64,000 nt of DNA from Epiperipatus broadwayi (GCA_028023455.1 JAQFVV010012670.1:494001-558000), one strand, 5' to 3'. Positions 25,424-38,372 are shown, counted from the first letter of the stretch. Made by a program: numbers and translations. Notes: generated by a model not told the origin, from the letters alone.

Positions 25424-25990
25424 ATACAGTAAAGCCACAATACGAGGATATGTTGTATCAATATGCATTATTTCAAGTATACGCTAACCAAAAAAAAAAA
25501 AATGTAAACAAACAAAAAATAACATTAAAATTCACAAAAATTGATAAATTTTATGATATGGCAGCAAAAGATAAGATAATAAAAAAATTAAAAAAATTCA
25601 TAAAATATTTTTAAGTAATAAAATAAAAGATATTGATTTATCTAATGGCAGAAAAAAAAAACCCGAAAAATGTTCTTGTATCAGAAAATTTAAAGTCTGA
25701 AGAATTTAACTGATAATCTGAAATAAGTAAGAACAAGTAGGAGATGACTATGGATTTTGAACTTCATATTAAAAAATATCAAAACAATTAGAAAAGGTCG
25801 TCTATTGATAACAAGACTATTATTATATTTCCATAAGAAAAAAAAATATTGACAAAAAAGGATATTATCGAGAACTTGCTTAATTGTGATAAAACTTTGA
25901 CATTTCGCTATTCATTTTATTTTAAAAAATAAAGTAATATATATTAAGGCTATAACCCTAAGACCATGTACCTGAAAACGACAGTAGGGA
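25424..25990 (+). mobile_element. Possible second Tigger/pogo family relic
   Basis: Begins ACAGTAAAGCCACAATACGA followed by phrases resembling TTATATCGATATGCGTTATTTCGAGTATACGC, split here by mutations; such starts are typical of Tigger-type ends. Downstream frames are Lys-rich (MAAKDKIIKKLKKFIKYF at about 25556), where a CENP-B-like DNA-binding region would be expected, but the match is weak. No right end or TA duplication confirmed. Confidence 0.35.
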
Positions 25991-27393
25991 CCTCTACAAA
26001 TCTTAACCCAAGATTTATTTAAAAGACAAGAGTGGCCATTCTTATTTTCAACCTACTTTTTAATTATATAGGAGAATCTAAAACATTTTGATTTTTTTAC
26101 TATTTTTGCTTTTGAAAATATGAATGCATTAACATATATATACTAAATATATATGTAAATGTGTTTTTTCAATATATTATTAATAACTACATTTATTTGT
26201 TTTTAATTTTGTTTATACTATAAATAATCTTAATTTATATATAATATAAAGTTTATTTTATAGATGCATGCATGCATGCTGAAACATACTGTACACTTGC
26301 AATTCAGTAAACAATATATATTTTATTGTAAACAAAACTTATGAACAAAACACAAACTATATGATATACAATGTATGTGAGAAGCTTGAAACAAAATGTA
26401 GCAAATGCTGCGCCTCTACCATTTATGATACTGCCACCACCTCCTCCCCCATTAAATCTGCACAAAATTGCCAGTATCTTGATATAATAGACCCATGCAT
26501 CCCAAAAGATTTTTTGTTTAATTTATAACAGAAAATTGGCAATTCACGCTATTGAAAATTATGTGTGGGGAAAAAAAATTTGTGGAGATCACTAGCAGTA
26601 AACTAAAAATTAATTTTAAGTTTTATGAATATAATAATTTATTGCAAAATTGAAGAATACTGCAAACAAACATAGATTTAAGCAAGAGCTAAAAAAAATG
26701 TTTTTTTTTTAATCATGAGGCTCTATATAAGCTTAGCACACTAAATCTTACTGCAAATCGGTATATGATATGGACAAAATTGTTATATTTAAAACCTGAT
26801 CCTTCTAAATTGATAAGTACACTGTAACTTAGAAGGATTTTACCAACCTCTTAAACTTAGATTCTTACAAGGAAAATAAGGGCTCTTGTTCTAAAATGAA
26901 TAGTTTTTAATATATCCATTGAAAATCATAATCATAGGGTAAGATTTTTAAACAACTTTAAAAATTTGCTTTGTATCTATGTTTCACAGCTGAACTTAAT
27001 CAGATCAAAATGCTCAGACATATATCTTCATATTCAATTAACTAAGATACTCAATATAACTTTACATATACTGACTCGTTTGGATTTACAGATTTAGACT
27101 ATATGAATTATAGTTTTACTTTGAATTCAAGTTAACAATATGTTAGTACTCCTAAATAATTTATTTTTTAGTACCTAAATGGATATTCATGTTTTCTGAA
27201 TAATTTACTTTAGCATACCATTAGTGCATTTATCAAAAAGTAACACTTGATCTCTTAATAGTTCTAAAATATCAAATATATGCTTTGCATAAATTTGAGT
27301 TCTTTTCACACTATACAGAAATTGCGTTTTTTTACTTTTTCAGTAATTTAAAGATTTAAATTTTAATTTATTATTAATTTAACAATTGTTATG
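25991..27393. other. AT-rich spacer
   Basis: Contains TGCATGCATGCATGC at about 26264 and a pyrimidine-rich tract at about 26425-26450 (CACCACCTCCTCCCCC). No gene or transposon recognised. Confidence 0.5.
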
Positions 27394-27882
27394 GTTTAGT
27401 ACAGGGGGTGGGCAATTGTTTTGGCTCAGGGGCCGCATAGGTTGGTGGAGCGCCGCATCGAGGGCCACTTTGTGGAAGTGAAGGTTAGCGGAGAGCTGCA
27501 CCTTTTTTTCATCACACAATAAACACACTGCCAAAGAAATATTTGTTTGTCCATTCTTCATTAAACACATAACATTCATTACCAATTTTACATTTTTTCA
27601 GAGTGTTCATGGTTTCACTAAAGTTGGAAATGTATATATTGTAATGACAAAATTGAAATTAACCAGATCAAGTGGAAAAGCACTGCACATCATATCTACA
27701 CTGTGCATGTGTATTGATGTAGCCATCCTAGTGGAAAATACGAGATGAATATTCGGTCATGCAATGGGAAGGAAATCTCAGTCCAAGAGAGATTTTTCTG
27801 ATTGTCTTGGTGGGCCGCATAAAAACTCTTAGCGGGCCGGATGTGGCCCTCGGGCCACTATTTGCCCACCCCTGGTTTAGTA
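27394..27882 (-). mobile_element. Short hAT element with BED-like fragment, copy 2
   Basis: The body is 27402-27874 (473 bp), flanked by a perfect 8-bp duplication GTTTAGTA at 27394-27401 and 27875-27882. The left end is CAGGGGTGGGCAATTGTTTT and the right end is the complement of CAGGGGTGGGCAAATAGTGG. It is the same family as 9836-10320 in inverse orientation. The minus strand keeps the BED-finger start with MVMNVMCLMKNGQTNIS then VCLLCDEKK. Same size and same internal deletion as copy 1, so a master non-autonomous element was amplified rather than each copy deleting independently. Confidence 0.9.
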
Positions 27883-27934
27883 AACAGAATAAAAATATTA
27901 TAATCATACATTATTTTTCAAGTTAGTAGAATTC

Positions 27935-28110
27935 ATAATGTTTCGAGTGATATTTTCACCGCTCTTCTTCACATATTGCTGGTCTTATCAGTGACAATTC
28001 TAGCTTAGAAGGTGAAATTACACCTTAAAGTTTGATATTCAAGAAACTAACGGTGTAAGTTCAATTCTGGTGCTAGAATTGTTACTCGTCAGTTCAGCAA
28101 CAGCTGAAAA
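27935..28110 (-). repeat. tRNA-Ile-like SINE (family I), rearranged copy
   Basis: The minus strand from about 28020 reads TAGAATTGTCACTGATAAG then CCAGCAATATGTGAAGAAG, matching the body of the copies at 40.3, 43.2 and 49.5 kb. A short inverted duplicate on the plus strand (about 28050-28105, with box-B-like AGTTCAATTCTGG) abuts it. Confidence 0.5.
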
Positions 28111-28916
28111 AAAAAGCAAAATAATACTACTCAAAAGGTTGTGTACTCTACTAACCTGTTTTGTCTTTACTTGTTATAACATTATTTTGGTTAAAATTAA
28201 TATATATTGTAATGGAAATCAAGGTAAATATAAATTAAGATGAACAATGAATAAAAGTATAGTAAACCTAAATAATTATATGGTTAATGTAATGAATTTA
28301 ACAACTAAGATTAATAATAATTCAAAGATAAAATGTATACATTCAATATAGAATTCATAAAATGGTTAAATGCAAATATATTCAATAATATTAACAACAA
28401 TCTAAGATGACAAGAATGATATATTGTAACCTTATAACTTATGATTTAATTAAATATAACTATTCCGGATTTTTTTTTTAGATTCACAAGCCTTATAAAT
28501 AGAAAGCCTACTTCTGGAAATCTTAATATTGCTGGTCATTATCATTTAACTTATTACTGTTATTCCTGAATGTCCCCCAGTGAACTGCATGATTGCTCAA
28601 GGTTCATGGATATTAATGGAATACATTTGAAATGATTTTGAAAAGCAAAAACAAACTAAATTGGTAATTTATTTATACCAGATAAATAAAATATGAACTT
28701 ATTGCTAATACATTTGCAACTAATACTGGATAAATAAAATAAAATGTAATACAAAATATTGAAATATGAAAAAAAAACTTAAGGTCTTATAGTTAACTAT
28801 AAAAAGATCTTACCAAGTGCCTTAAATTTTTAGTTTTAAGCCAGTTTTCTGAAGATATCATACTTTTACTATATTTGTGAATAAATCTTTAGTAATTTAT
28901 CCCTGATGGTGATTTA
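28111..28916. other. AT-rich spacer
   Basis: Nothing recognised. Confidence 0.5.
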
Positions 28917-29018
28917 CATCCTTGGGTATTGGTGATGATAGATAATATATACAGTAGGTCTGATTGTCATCCTTGGATATTGGTGATGATAGATAATATA
29001 TACAGTAGGTCTACATAA
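28917..29018. repeat. 51-bp tandem duplication
   Basis: CATCCTTGGGTATTGG with the following bases up to ACAGTAGGTCT is repeated at 28968 as CATCCTTGGATATTGG with one early substitution and a diverged final few bases. Confidence 0.85.
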
Positions 29019-30364
29019 GTCTTATGACAAAATCCACTTCTTTCCTTATAGCATGGTTTTCTTCGTTAAAAAAGGCAACATTGTCTATACAATTTCAATG
29101 GCGATCCCTGGATATGACTGCATAATTCAGTTCTTATGACTGGCATGCTTTCAATTCCATTTGCCTCTCATAGTAAATAGCCCTTGGCTAGCTAATGTTA
29201 TCATAGTTGCTGAAGTGGATAGAGTATGAAAAAATACTTTAAAATAGTCAGTAGGGCACAGCTATCTGAAAATATTATGAGGAAGACTTAACCAGTGGTT
29301 TCTCCTATCTTCATGGAATCACTCTAGGGCTTCATTCTTAAGCCAAGACTTAGACTAGATTAGACCCGCCATTTTTTTCTTTCATGAACTTTTTGTTTTT
29401 AGCACTTATCACATAATTAAGAGTGTTTATTAAAAACATATTTACCAAGACCTAATTACAAGGTCTATTATCTATTTATTTATAAAAACATGTTTATTGA
29501 TAAATATTTTCTCCATTCCTTAAATTATTTTGTAAAAATAGATTTTTTTATTTTATTTCCAATAGTGATAAGCAGAAAGAAAAAAAATCATTAACTAACT
29601 TTTAAATTTTTTTTTCTAACTTACTTAATTTTAGTCCTTATAATTCTTAACAATATATTTAGATTTGCGATTCAATTTACTATAAGGGAAAATTATTTCT
29701 TGGAAATTCCATACAGTATGAAAATATGAAAATGTCAAAAAATACTATACATTTTATCACACTATGCAATTCAAATTGATTTGCATACACTAAACCTCAT
29801 TTCTGTTTCTTCCTTTACATAATATGAGTTATTATTTCTTCATTTATTATAATTTTACTAAATACAGTTCACTGGTCAATATTCTTTTAATTTCTTAACC
29901 GATTTAATCAAGTTTATGTTCAGTTACAATACATATAATGTAAATTTTAAAAAAAATATAATAGTAAATAACATCTAATCTAGGTGAGTACATTTCTTTT
30001 ATCTTTCTTATCGCATGACATTGTATTGCTCTAATAATTCATGTTATATTTTACATGTTTGCTATTAAATAGAGGCTGAATGAAGAAAAAAGTACCTTTA
30101 TCAATTGAGAAGAGCAAAATAAAAAATAAATTTGGATCATCTTTTTTTAATTAGTAGTTTTTTTATTGACTATTGTAAATTACATAAATATTAGTAAAAA
30201 GCGAATGCAACTCATGCCTACGATTTTGAATATAGTTTTAATGGACATATAAAAATCAGTGAATTAATACAATTTACTAAATGTATATCTAACTTTTTTT
30301 TTTAAAAAAATAATGATCGATTTATTACTTGGCAGCTATAAGAACTTTTGAGTATTGGAAATAA
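29019..30364. other. Spacer, less AT-rich to 29360
   Basis: About 29040-29360 is visibly less AT-rich than its surroundings and could be a worn repeat, but six-frame reading gave no recognisable protein or tRNA-like boxes. The remainder is AT-rich with no signal. Confidence 0.35.
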
Positions 30365-30440
30365 ATAGACCTGGGGCACAATCCACAAACTTTGAGATGC
30401 AGAGTCCGCCATTCTACCACTGCACCAACAACACCAGATA
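30365..30440 (-). repeat. tRNA-like SINE head, worn
   Basis: The minus strand reads GTTGGTGCAGTGGTAGAATGG, a good box A with D-arm, followed by a plausible anticodon arm and a poor box B (GGATTGTGCCCC). It lies in no clear SINE body and is likely a fragment. Not a functional tRNA. Confidence 0.45.
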
Positions 30441-30945
30441 AACATAAAAATTATTTATTTATTTTTCAATTTACTCTTTGTTTATTGTTCGAATTATGTG
30501 AGTTTAATAAAATGTGTTTTCAATTAATTACAGTAAGTGTAAAAAAAAGGTTATATCTATTCAAAATAAATGCTGGTACTTAAATGATAATTGGTAAATA
30601 CAAATAAAAATTTCAAATTTATGACGGAATTTCTTTTAATTGCTTTTCTTGAATCACAATAGATCGCATCAGACTATCTATCATATCAACTATATTTATG
30701 TTAAATATAATTGTGTTGCAATTATTTTTTAGAACAATTCTGTTCTCATATAATTCGCACCTACAAACTTGATATTAGTTAATTAAATCAAAAGATGACA
30801 TAATGTTAATTACAATAATATAGCAGTTTGCAAAATTAAAAGTTTCTTGCAAAAGCAAAGCAGCATATATAATCTATCTGGTCTTGAATGAAATGATTGT
30901 TAACATGCAATTATAAACTAATGACGGAATTCATGGAACATTGGT

Positions 30946-31050
30946 ATTTTTTTTTTTCATGTATCATAGCATCGGCCGGGGAGCGAACCCGCTAACCTGG
31001 GACAACTGCTTGTAAAGCAGCTGTCGCTGACCTCTCAACCACCAATGAAT
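30946..31050 (-). mobile_element. tRNA-Val-like SINE (family V), minus strand
   Basis: Complement of the 24.3-kb element: box B GGTTCGCTCCCC, anticodon arm with TTTACAA loop, box A present as TGGTTGAGAGG, and a 3' A-run seen as T(12) at 30946-30957. About one change per ten bases relative to the 24.3-kb copy. No target duplication identified. Confidence 0.8.
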
Positions 31051-31110
31051 GCTCCACTTGTTAATATGGATTTTTTATCAATATGAAGATTGATATTCCA
31101 ACCTCTTAAG

Positions 31111-31190
31111 GTTTTTTTTTTTCTCAGGTGTCATAGCATCAGCCGGGAAGCGAACCCGCTAACCCGGGACAACTGCTTGTAAAGCAGCTT
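31111..31190 (-). mobile_element. 5'-truncated SINE (family V), minus strand
   Basis: Same family and orientation as the copy 60 bp to the left, with A-tail (T-run at 31111-31122), box B (GGTTCGCTTCCC) and anticodon arm, but box A is missing: the element stops after the anticodon stem. Two copies this close may be independent insertions or a local duplication. Confidence 0.8.
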
Positions 31191-32639
31191 GCAATGTCAG
31201 AACTGAATCTGTTACCAAAGCATTTTAATCTATCCAATACAAAATTGTTCGTATATAAAACATATCCTCATAAAGCAATCTTAATACTGAATCTGTTTCC
31301 AAATTTAGAAATCATTATTAATCTGTCCAGTTCAATGATAACTTCATTTATGTGTGTGTGTATGCGTAATATAATTAGTTGTCAAATGATGCACATATCA
31401 ATATTCACTCCTTTAACTTTTGCATTAGAAGCAAATTGCTCTACAATTATTTAAAATCATTACTTATTAACAAAAGTTTGTTAATAATTTCATTTGGTTC
31501 ATTTCTTACAGAAGATAGTCTACTAGAATGAAAATGTAAAATTTAACTGAATAAAAAAATGAATCTTCTAATTCTGAGAGTAAAAACATCTCCCTAATGC
31601 ATTTAGAAATATTTATGCTAATCTCCTTTAGGAGAAAATTGCTAAGGACAAGAGAATAAAACCACAACATGTTTTTTTTTTTTTAAATCTTTAATAATGA
31701 AAAAAAAAGAGAATATCAATACTTATTTCCCTAACACCAGATGCTTATATTTAATTACTTATAACTTACCTTCTGCAGTATAATGATGGAAATTAACTAA
31801 TTTAAATCACTACTTTATTTTTTATAAATATAATGATAACTCTATGATTTAATCTTTGGAAGGACATATGGCTTTTTTTTTTAAAACCTTTGGAAAGTTA
31901 GATGACATTTGTGCACCAATGTGATGGATTGAGCACAATAGTTACATTTAATTGATCAAATTGGGTTTTTAAATTTAATTTTTCTCAGTTTGGATATGAT
32001 TTGCAAATTTTTAATCTTTGATTCAATTATTCTAACTTTGCATTAAATGTATAAAGCTTTTATAAAATTACATTCATATAGAGATACATATAATATCATA
32101 CCAATTCCAGACATTAAAAAACTAAATACATTAAATTATAAAAGTATATACTTTTCTCCATATGGTTTTCGTGTATTTATGATTAAATAAATACATTTAA
32201 TTATAGCAATGAGATTTCAAGTGCATTTCATAAAAAGTTCAAAGTTGTTAATATTTTTTAAGATGAAATTTGTTGCAACAGTGTCTGTGTGGATATATAT
32301 ACATTTCCTGTTTAAATATTTTTATTGTGATTGCTACTGCTCTTTTTATATATGTTTAGAAATATTATGCTGAAAGATATTAAACATTTTAAAGTTAGTT
32401 TTTGAACAAAGAAAATGAAAAAAAATATATATCATGATTAATATAAGCATGCTACTAGTCTTTCAAAGCTTAAATGATTAAACATTCATTTATTTATAAT
32501 AAAAAAATATGAGATCATAAATAAATGACTAATAATAAACAGGCCGATATATATAATACACATACTTTGCCCACACACACAAAAAAGACAAATTACGAAC
32601 TAATAATAATTAAGTGTAGGTGTCTGAAAATTTCAGATT
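31191..32639. other. AT-rich spacer
   Basis: Nothing recognised apart from homopolymer runs. Confidence 0.5.
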
Positions 32640-32935
32640 TTTAACTCAATAGATAACTTTTAGATAAATGCTGGCTTTGGGTTGGTATTTTTACATCTAG
32701 TGTCTGAACCTATCCTGGCACCTCTCTGAGGAATGCCAAAGCACGGAACCATGGTCAGGGATGTGTGTGTGTGTGGGGGGGTTTCCTGACAGATATTTTA
32801 AATGCTTTCTCTGGCTAAGCATTTATCACAAAGCTTGTTAAGGAATTGGCAATCCTCATTGTTTATAACTTACAAGCTTAAGAGAATAGGGTCGTGTGAT
32901 CTATGACTCTTATTTTGACAACTGAAGCATGCTTA
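32640..32935 (+). mobile_element. Foldback element, hammerhead family A (copy A3), worn
   Basis: GATAAATGCTGGCT at about 32665 pairs with the right-arm TAAGCATTTATC at about 32816. The outer right part (ACAAAGCTTGTTAAGG, then ACTTACAAGCTTAAGAG and GTGTGATCTATGACTC) matches the right arm of the 47.6-kb palindrome. A GT microsatellite with a G-run (32762-32781) has grown inside the right arm, and most of the left arm is lost. Confidence 0.6.
32711..32770 (+). ncRNA. Hammerhead ribozyme-like motif A3
   Basis: CTGAGGA (32726-32732) matches all fixed positions of CTGANGA. Stem II TGC/GCA has loop CAAA. The second box is GGAA (32745-32748) instead of GAAA. Stem III ACC/GGT has loop AT; the triplet GTC is 32754-32756. 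Stem I pairs CCTCT (32721-32725) with AGGG (32757-32760). The upstream ATCCTGGCA is shared with A2. The A13 change to G would be expected to inactivate it. Confidence 0.6.
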
Positions 32936-33442
32936 TTTAAAAATTGAAGTAGAATTTTCTAAAATTTCTGTCATTAAAGAACAGAATTTCTTAAATTGTA
33001 AAATCATTATTTATAATCTTTTAAAGTGTGTAGGTCCCAGGGAATGGCCGTATATTATAAAGAAATTTTATTTTTTGTTATATAAAATTCACATTAAGAT
33101 CTAAGCAAGAATCCATATATAATTTCTTGCCTGTTGTCATCTTATAGAATTTTTAGAATGATTGGTATTTTTATGTACCAATCACCATTTTTAATCTATC
33201 TTGACAACTCTTGGATATTATATTTCTACTTGTTAAAGCCTCATTCATAAATTCATGCTAGCTTAGTTAGGAATATCTGCTTTAAGTTTTTTAAGATGAT
33301 ATCCATTTTATATTTTGTTTTGCATGTATAATTTTTCCAATTAACATTTAAAAAAAATTTGTGTGAATGTCTTTCAATGGTTAAAAAAAAAAAACCAATA
33401 ATAATAATAGGTCAGAAAATCTTTACCATTCTATCTCAAAAA
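32936..33442. other. AT-rich spacer
   Basis: Nothing recognised. Confidence 0.5.
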
Positions 33443-34086
33443 TTAGAAGACATATTCCATATATGTACTTAAGAATATTTCAATGTACATGCATTCTTTA
33501 TTTTTACGCTGTCTTGAAGCAAAGTAGCAAGGCTTTTTCTCTACTATTCCTTCCTGGACATTTAATAAATTCCTTACTTTAAAAGTTTTTAAATTGTATT
33601 CAGTCTTTTTATCCAAACTTCTTTGATGAATATAGTAATCAATCTGAATCAAAAAAGGAGTGATTCTATATATTTTAACGGAATAATCTACCAAGCTTAC
33701 ATATTCTTAAATAATTACTGAAATATAATGACATTTGTTTGCCTTAGTTTTTATTTTATGGAACTTACTTTTAAAAACTAAGGATTTTTGAGTTTTTTCT
33801 TGAACTATGTCAACAGTTTTGAAAGTGAACTTGTATTTTTGCACTTGCAAACTTACATCTTTATCCCAATTAAATGTTTCTCGGGGAGATTGTACCAGAT
33901 GGTCAACTGATTTCCTAAACAAGATCGTAAGAGATTGTAAGACTTAAAATGTATTCCGTATATGAGCTGGATAGAAAAGAATATTTGCTGGAGTGTTATG
34001 GAGGGGGAAAAGCTATAAAAAATTTGGAATTTATTTGGACATTTTAATTTGCACAAGAGTAAAATGTTTAAAATTGATGGTACCAA
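33443..34086 (-). other. Cluster of adjacent minus-strand open frames, unidentified
   Basis: Three neighbouring or overlapping minus-strand frames (84, 71 and 77 codons) cover about 640 bp with few stops, unusual for this base composition. The middle one contains SVDHLVQSPRETFNWDKD and the last SLDKKTEYNLKTFKVRNL. I recognise no domain. It could be a worn transposon gene, an old host exon cluster or chance; the absence of splice-like boundaries that I trust keeps this low. Confidence 0.2.
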
Positions 34087-34630
34087 TGAGTGACCACAAT
34101 TATTTCTAAATATATGCTTGCAATAAATTTTTTTTAAAAATATTTAAAGATTCCGCTTCATGACACATTCTTGAAATATATGAATAAAGTAAACTAAATA
34201 TGTCATTTGCATTGATATGCAAAAAAAAAAAAACTAGTAATTTTACATTTATTAATTCTTCTGCAATCATTTAAAAAAGTTATTATTTTTTTTGTTTTTT
34301 GAAACAAAATAAAAATGATTTTCTATTATAAGTTCATCAAAAACAAATTTAAAAACTATATGTAATCAAAAATTTAATATATCATTTTTGCAAATAACTA
34401 AAAAAAAAAACAATAATAATAAAGAAAAGAAAATTGACAAAAATATAGCTTTCCATTAACGATAATCCAAATAAGTCTTTGAGAGGAAACTGTTTTAGTC
34501 TGATATCATGCAAATATTTATTTAAAAAATTTTGGCAAAAAAGATATTGCATTGAAATAAAACTACAATGTAAATATTAAATAACCAAAGAGATATATAT
34601 ATAAGTATAATAATTTTATTTTATGTTAAA
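34087..34630. other. AT-rich spacer
   Basis: Nothing recognised. Confidence 0.5.
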
Positions 34631-35140
34631 TACCCACTCTCCAGAGTGTGACAACACTAATAAGTGGACAAGTCTTTCCTTCATATCTGGTTTATAATGA
34701 CAGTTAAAGAATATATGGGCTGACACATTTAATATCAGCTTTAGAACATCTCCAAATTTGAACAAGCTCTTAAACAATGTGAAGGACAACTTATCTCTGG
34801 GGTAGGTCCTCCAGATTGTTTACAAAATCAGGTACAATAAACCTAATTGCAAAATAATCTACTATGGGAATTGCATGCTAACAGTAACACTAGGCTGGTA
34901 CAGCATTAATAGTCTCATGCAAAGAAAGATTCCAATGTGAAGTCAGTGTTTCTGGAGCATGAAATAGAATTTCACCATGTTTTTTGATCCATTGAATATT
35001 AAAAGTTTATGCAGAGTGCAATAATCAGGGGAAAAAATTTAAGGAGCCGTGGCTTATCACTAATAACATCCAGGTGATAAACAAAAAAGACTCTTGTACA
35101 GCACTGCCATGGAAATGGAATATGTAAATTACAAATTTAC
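34631..35140. other. Less AT-rich unassigned segment
   Basis: About 500 bp of higher complexity than its surroundings, with near-open minus-strand stretches such as HGEILFHAPETLTSHWNLSL and YFAIRFIVPDFVNNLEDLPQ separated by stops. Looks like an old coding relic, probably a transposon, but no family motif is convincing. Confidence 0.25.
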
Positions 35141-36553
35141 ATATTAACTACGAAGTATTAATGTCATGTTTTCTTCTAATAATACCAGTTTAGTCAATAA
35201 GTTTCAGAACTATGATTATGACCCTCCCAGATCGAAAGCATTGCTCAGTAAGTTATTAGTTAAATTGTGAAATAAAATTTAATCTTTTCTTGGGAAGTGA
35301 ATTAATGCTACTTATAGAATATAATAATAAACAAATGAAGCAATTAGACTATAAATTCATTTATGATCTATTAGAAGACAATACCAAATATATGTACTAA
35401 TAATATTGGATAGATTTAAAAAGACCACATTTTTATTTTATTAGTTAATTTTTCATTAAAAATAGTGACATTTATGGAATACAATTGAAACTAAAAACTG
35501 AATTTTTAATAAACAGCAAAAATAATGTTTCTTTTTTTAATTAATTTTTCTGTTAATAACAATGCAATGGAAAAACAACACTAGCGCCACTCAGTGAAAT
35601 GCAAGCTTTTAGTGAAAACAGAAAGGATTAAAATGTTTATCATATGACAAACAAATAAAAATAATAATCAAATGGATTGTTTGGAAATTAATGAAAAGTT
35701 CAAGCATTAAAGTGGCACACAAAGAAACATTCCACAGTTTATAAATTCCATTCTACCACTAACCCAGACCAAATAATCTTACAATTTCTTGCTAAGGAGT
35801 TCAATTATTTATATCATTTTAATTAAAAATATTTTGGATTGTTTTTAAAAGCTAATTTCCTCCCATCTCCCAATGTTTTTTGTATTCTGCTTGGCATTTG
35901 TGAACTTATTTTTTAAAAGAATAATAGAATGTTTATTTTTCTTTAATATATATATACTATTTTGATTTATAATTATTACTTTAAATAACTTTATTTCCAC
36001 ATGTGTTTTAACTACTTGCAAAAGTTTTCTTTTTTAAGAAGTAGAGATAGAATTTACTTTAAGAATATTTTAATGTTCTAAATGTAATTAAATTATTAAT
36101 CAATAAATAATTTTTAATAGTTTTTGCAAATATGTTCACACTAAACTATGATTAAACAAAAGAAAGTCTCAATTTAAAAGAATGCTATTATTAATAAACT
36201 AATAATTTTCGATAATTCATAAGATACTTATCAGCTCTATAATATTAAGTAAATATTTTGTAAAAAATCATCTCATTAAAGGTAAAATTAATTTAAAAGA
36301 AATCTATATTAATAAAAGATGGTCAGGGACATTTCCTGTGACTATCTGGATATGCAAGTTGAATTCTGAAAAAGGAGAGAAAAAAATATTGATAGTTTAA
36401 AGCTAGTGCTAAAAGATTTGTGAGAATTATATGAATAGCAAAGAAAATAAATAAGCAGAAGCTTGAATCAATCACATCTGAAATCTCATGAACAGATTGA
36501 AATTTTCCTATACTGGTCACTCATGAGATGATCTAATTCATTAGAAAACTGAC
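35141..36553. other. AT-rich spacer
   Basis: Nothing recognised. Confidence 0.5.
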
Positions 36554-36660
36554 AAGCGTTGGTAGCCGAGAGGCCAGCGCAGCTTCCTTGCAAGCAGTTG
36601 CTTGCAGACAGTTGTTGCGGGTTCGCTTCCCGGCCGATGCCTTGACATATGGGAAAAAAA
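36554..36660 (+). mobile_element. tRNA-Val-like SINE (family V), plus strand
   Basis: Box A TAGCCGAGAGGC and box B GGTTCGCTTCCC intact. A short duplication of the anticodon 3' side (GCAGTTGCTTGCAGACAGTT) lengthens the middle. Ends TTGACATATGGGAAAAAAA. Confidence 0.8.
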
Positions 36661-38249
36661 GGGTTTAAAACTTAGAAAGATTGAGAGCATATGAAGAGGA
36701 TTATGTGCAGCTTGAAAAGTCAAACAGATAAATCACTTGGGAAAAATATTCAAATTCAATCTTCAAAAATTGATGGATGCCTATAGTATATTAGGATGCT
36801 TTCATTGTTCCTTTTTATATATATATACTTTATATTTGTAAAAAACAAATTTATTAATAATAGCATAATTAACATCTGTTATCACTATGAGTGATTAAGA
36901 TGCATATAGGATCAAACGTAATTGCATGCATTGTATAGATAGATACACACATGCACAGGTATTTGTTATAACTGAAGTTTATTTATTTACTTGAAAAAAC
37001 CCTATTATTAATATAAAATACTATATATTAATAAATTACTCTTAAAAGGTAAAATAAAATTGAAAGAGGTTGGAAATGAACCTAGGTCATTAAACAAGTT
37101 GTTAATCCTGATATAAATCTCAGGCAACTTTTTGAACTACAACATTCCTAGAACCAATTACTTTCATTATTAATATTAATGATTTCTTCTTTTTTTTTTT
37201 AATAAAAAAAATGCTAATAAATATTTCTAGCTAGTACTAAAATATTCTGTAAATGAATACTTTAATTTTATTTCCTTAAAAAAAAAAACATGAATTCCTA
37301 CTTTTTTTGTTAAATTCCTTCATTATAAAAACTAATCTCCATTACAGAAGTAAACTTACAAAGTCATTGAGGATGAAATATACCTCAAGGGGGAAATATT
37401 CATTGATAAGAGTACAAACTATCTCATTGGTTCTGCCAGCTAGAACTGACCATTCTCTGACTAGGGGGGCTGAGAGAAAATGTCTATGGTAATTTGTTAT
37501 ACACGGTCCCCTACTTATGTATCTGATAAGTTTCTTATTGCGTACCCCAGTGAACCTAATTAAAAGATATTATACTGGTTTAGAGGATCACTTAGAATTT
37601 AAAGCATAATACTATAAGAAAAAGAATGATTTGAAGCAGAAATAAATTTTTCTATATACTATACAACAACATGCACATATTTAAATAACGTGTGTGTGTG
37701 TGTACCTAAACACTTTTGTAACACTATATGTAAAGTAAATGACTAAACGTGATATATGAGTCAATTTTAAAAGTGGCATTTATTTTAAGATTTAGTATGA
37801 GATATTTTATAATGAAATGAATTATTTCCTTACTCCAAATATTTTCAATAAATAACTATATAAAAATTATTAAACATAATTCATCACAATTTTGACCGTC
37901 TAAAACTGAATTTTAATTTTTTTATTTAAAAAAAAAAACTACTTTGCACTAAATGCTAACATAAATGGGGCTCAGTAGAAGTACTTTACATTTTTATAAT
38001 TTTAATAATATTCAAATTTTAAAAAGCAAATAATACTAAAATAAATTACTGATGCAGATTTATTGAAGTTTAAAGTATTATAATAAATTTTATAGATATG
38101 AAAAATGAGTCAAAATTATTATTTTAAAAATTTATCTAAATTTAATGCTGAAATTAGTGGAATTAGAGAAGAGTAGAATATGCTTTAATAATTTCAATTA
38201 AATTCAAAATTTTAATTTAATAAAATCTTATAATAAATTCTCAATGTAG
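36661..38249. other. AT-rich spacer
   Basis: A (GT)n run at about 37690-37702; an unassigned less AT-rich bit at about 37380-37560. A weak tRNA-like minus-strand fragment at about 37080-37145. Otherwise nothing. Confidence 0.4.
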
Positions 38250-38372
38250 ATTGGTTTTAAGCCAATAAACACCACATGTCCACCACTTCTTATGTTTGTG
38301 TATAACTGCTGTTAAAACAAGTGTAAGAAGTGATGGTCATGCGATGTTTATTGAACTTAAAACCAATCCTGC
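38250..38372. repeat. Inverted repeat module D (upstream of hammerhead B1)
   Basis: GATTGGTTTTAAGCC then AATAAACACCACATG (38250-38280) and CCACCACTTCTTA pair with TAAGAAGTGATGG, CGATGTTTATTG and TTAAAACCAATC (38326-38372). The loop is about 32 bp. A related half-copy lies at about 62650-62750, again beside a family B hammerhead, suggesting that the module belongs to a longer family B element. Confidence 0.6.
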
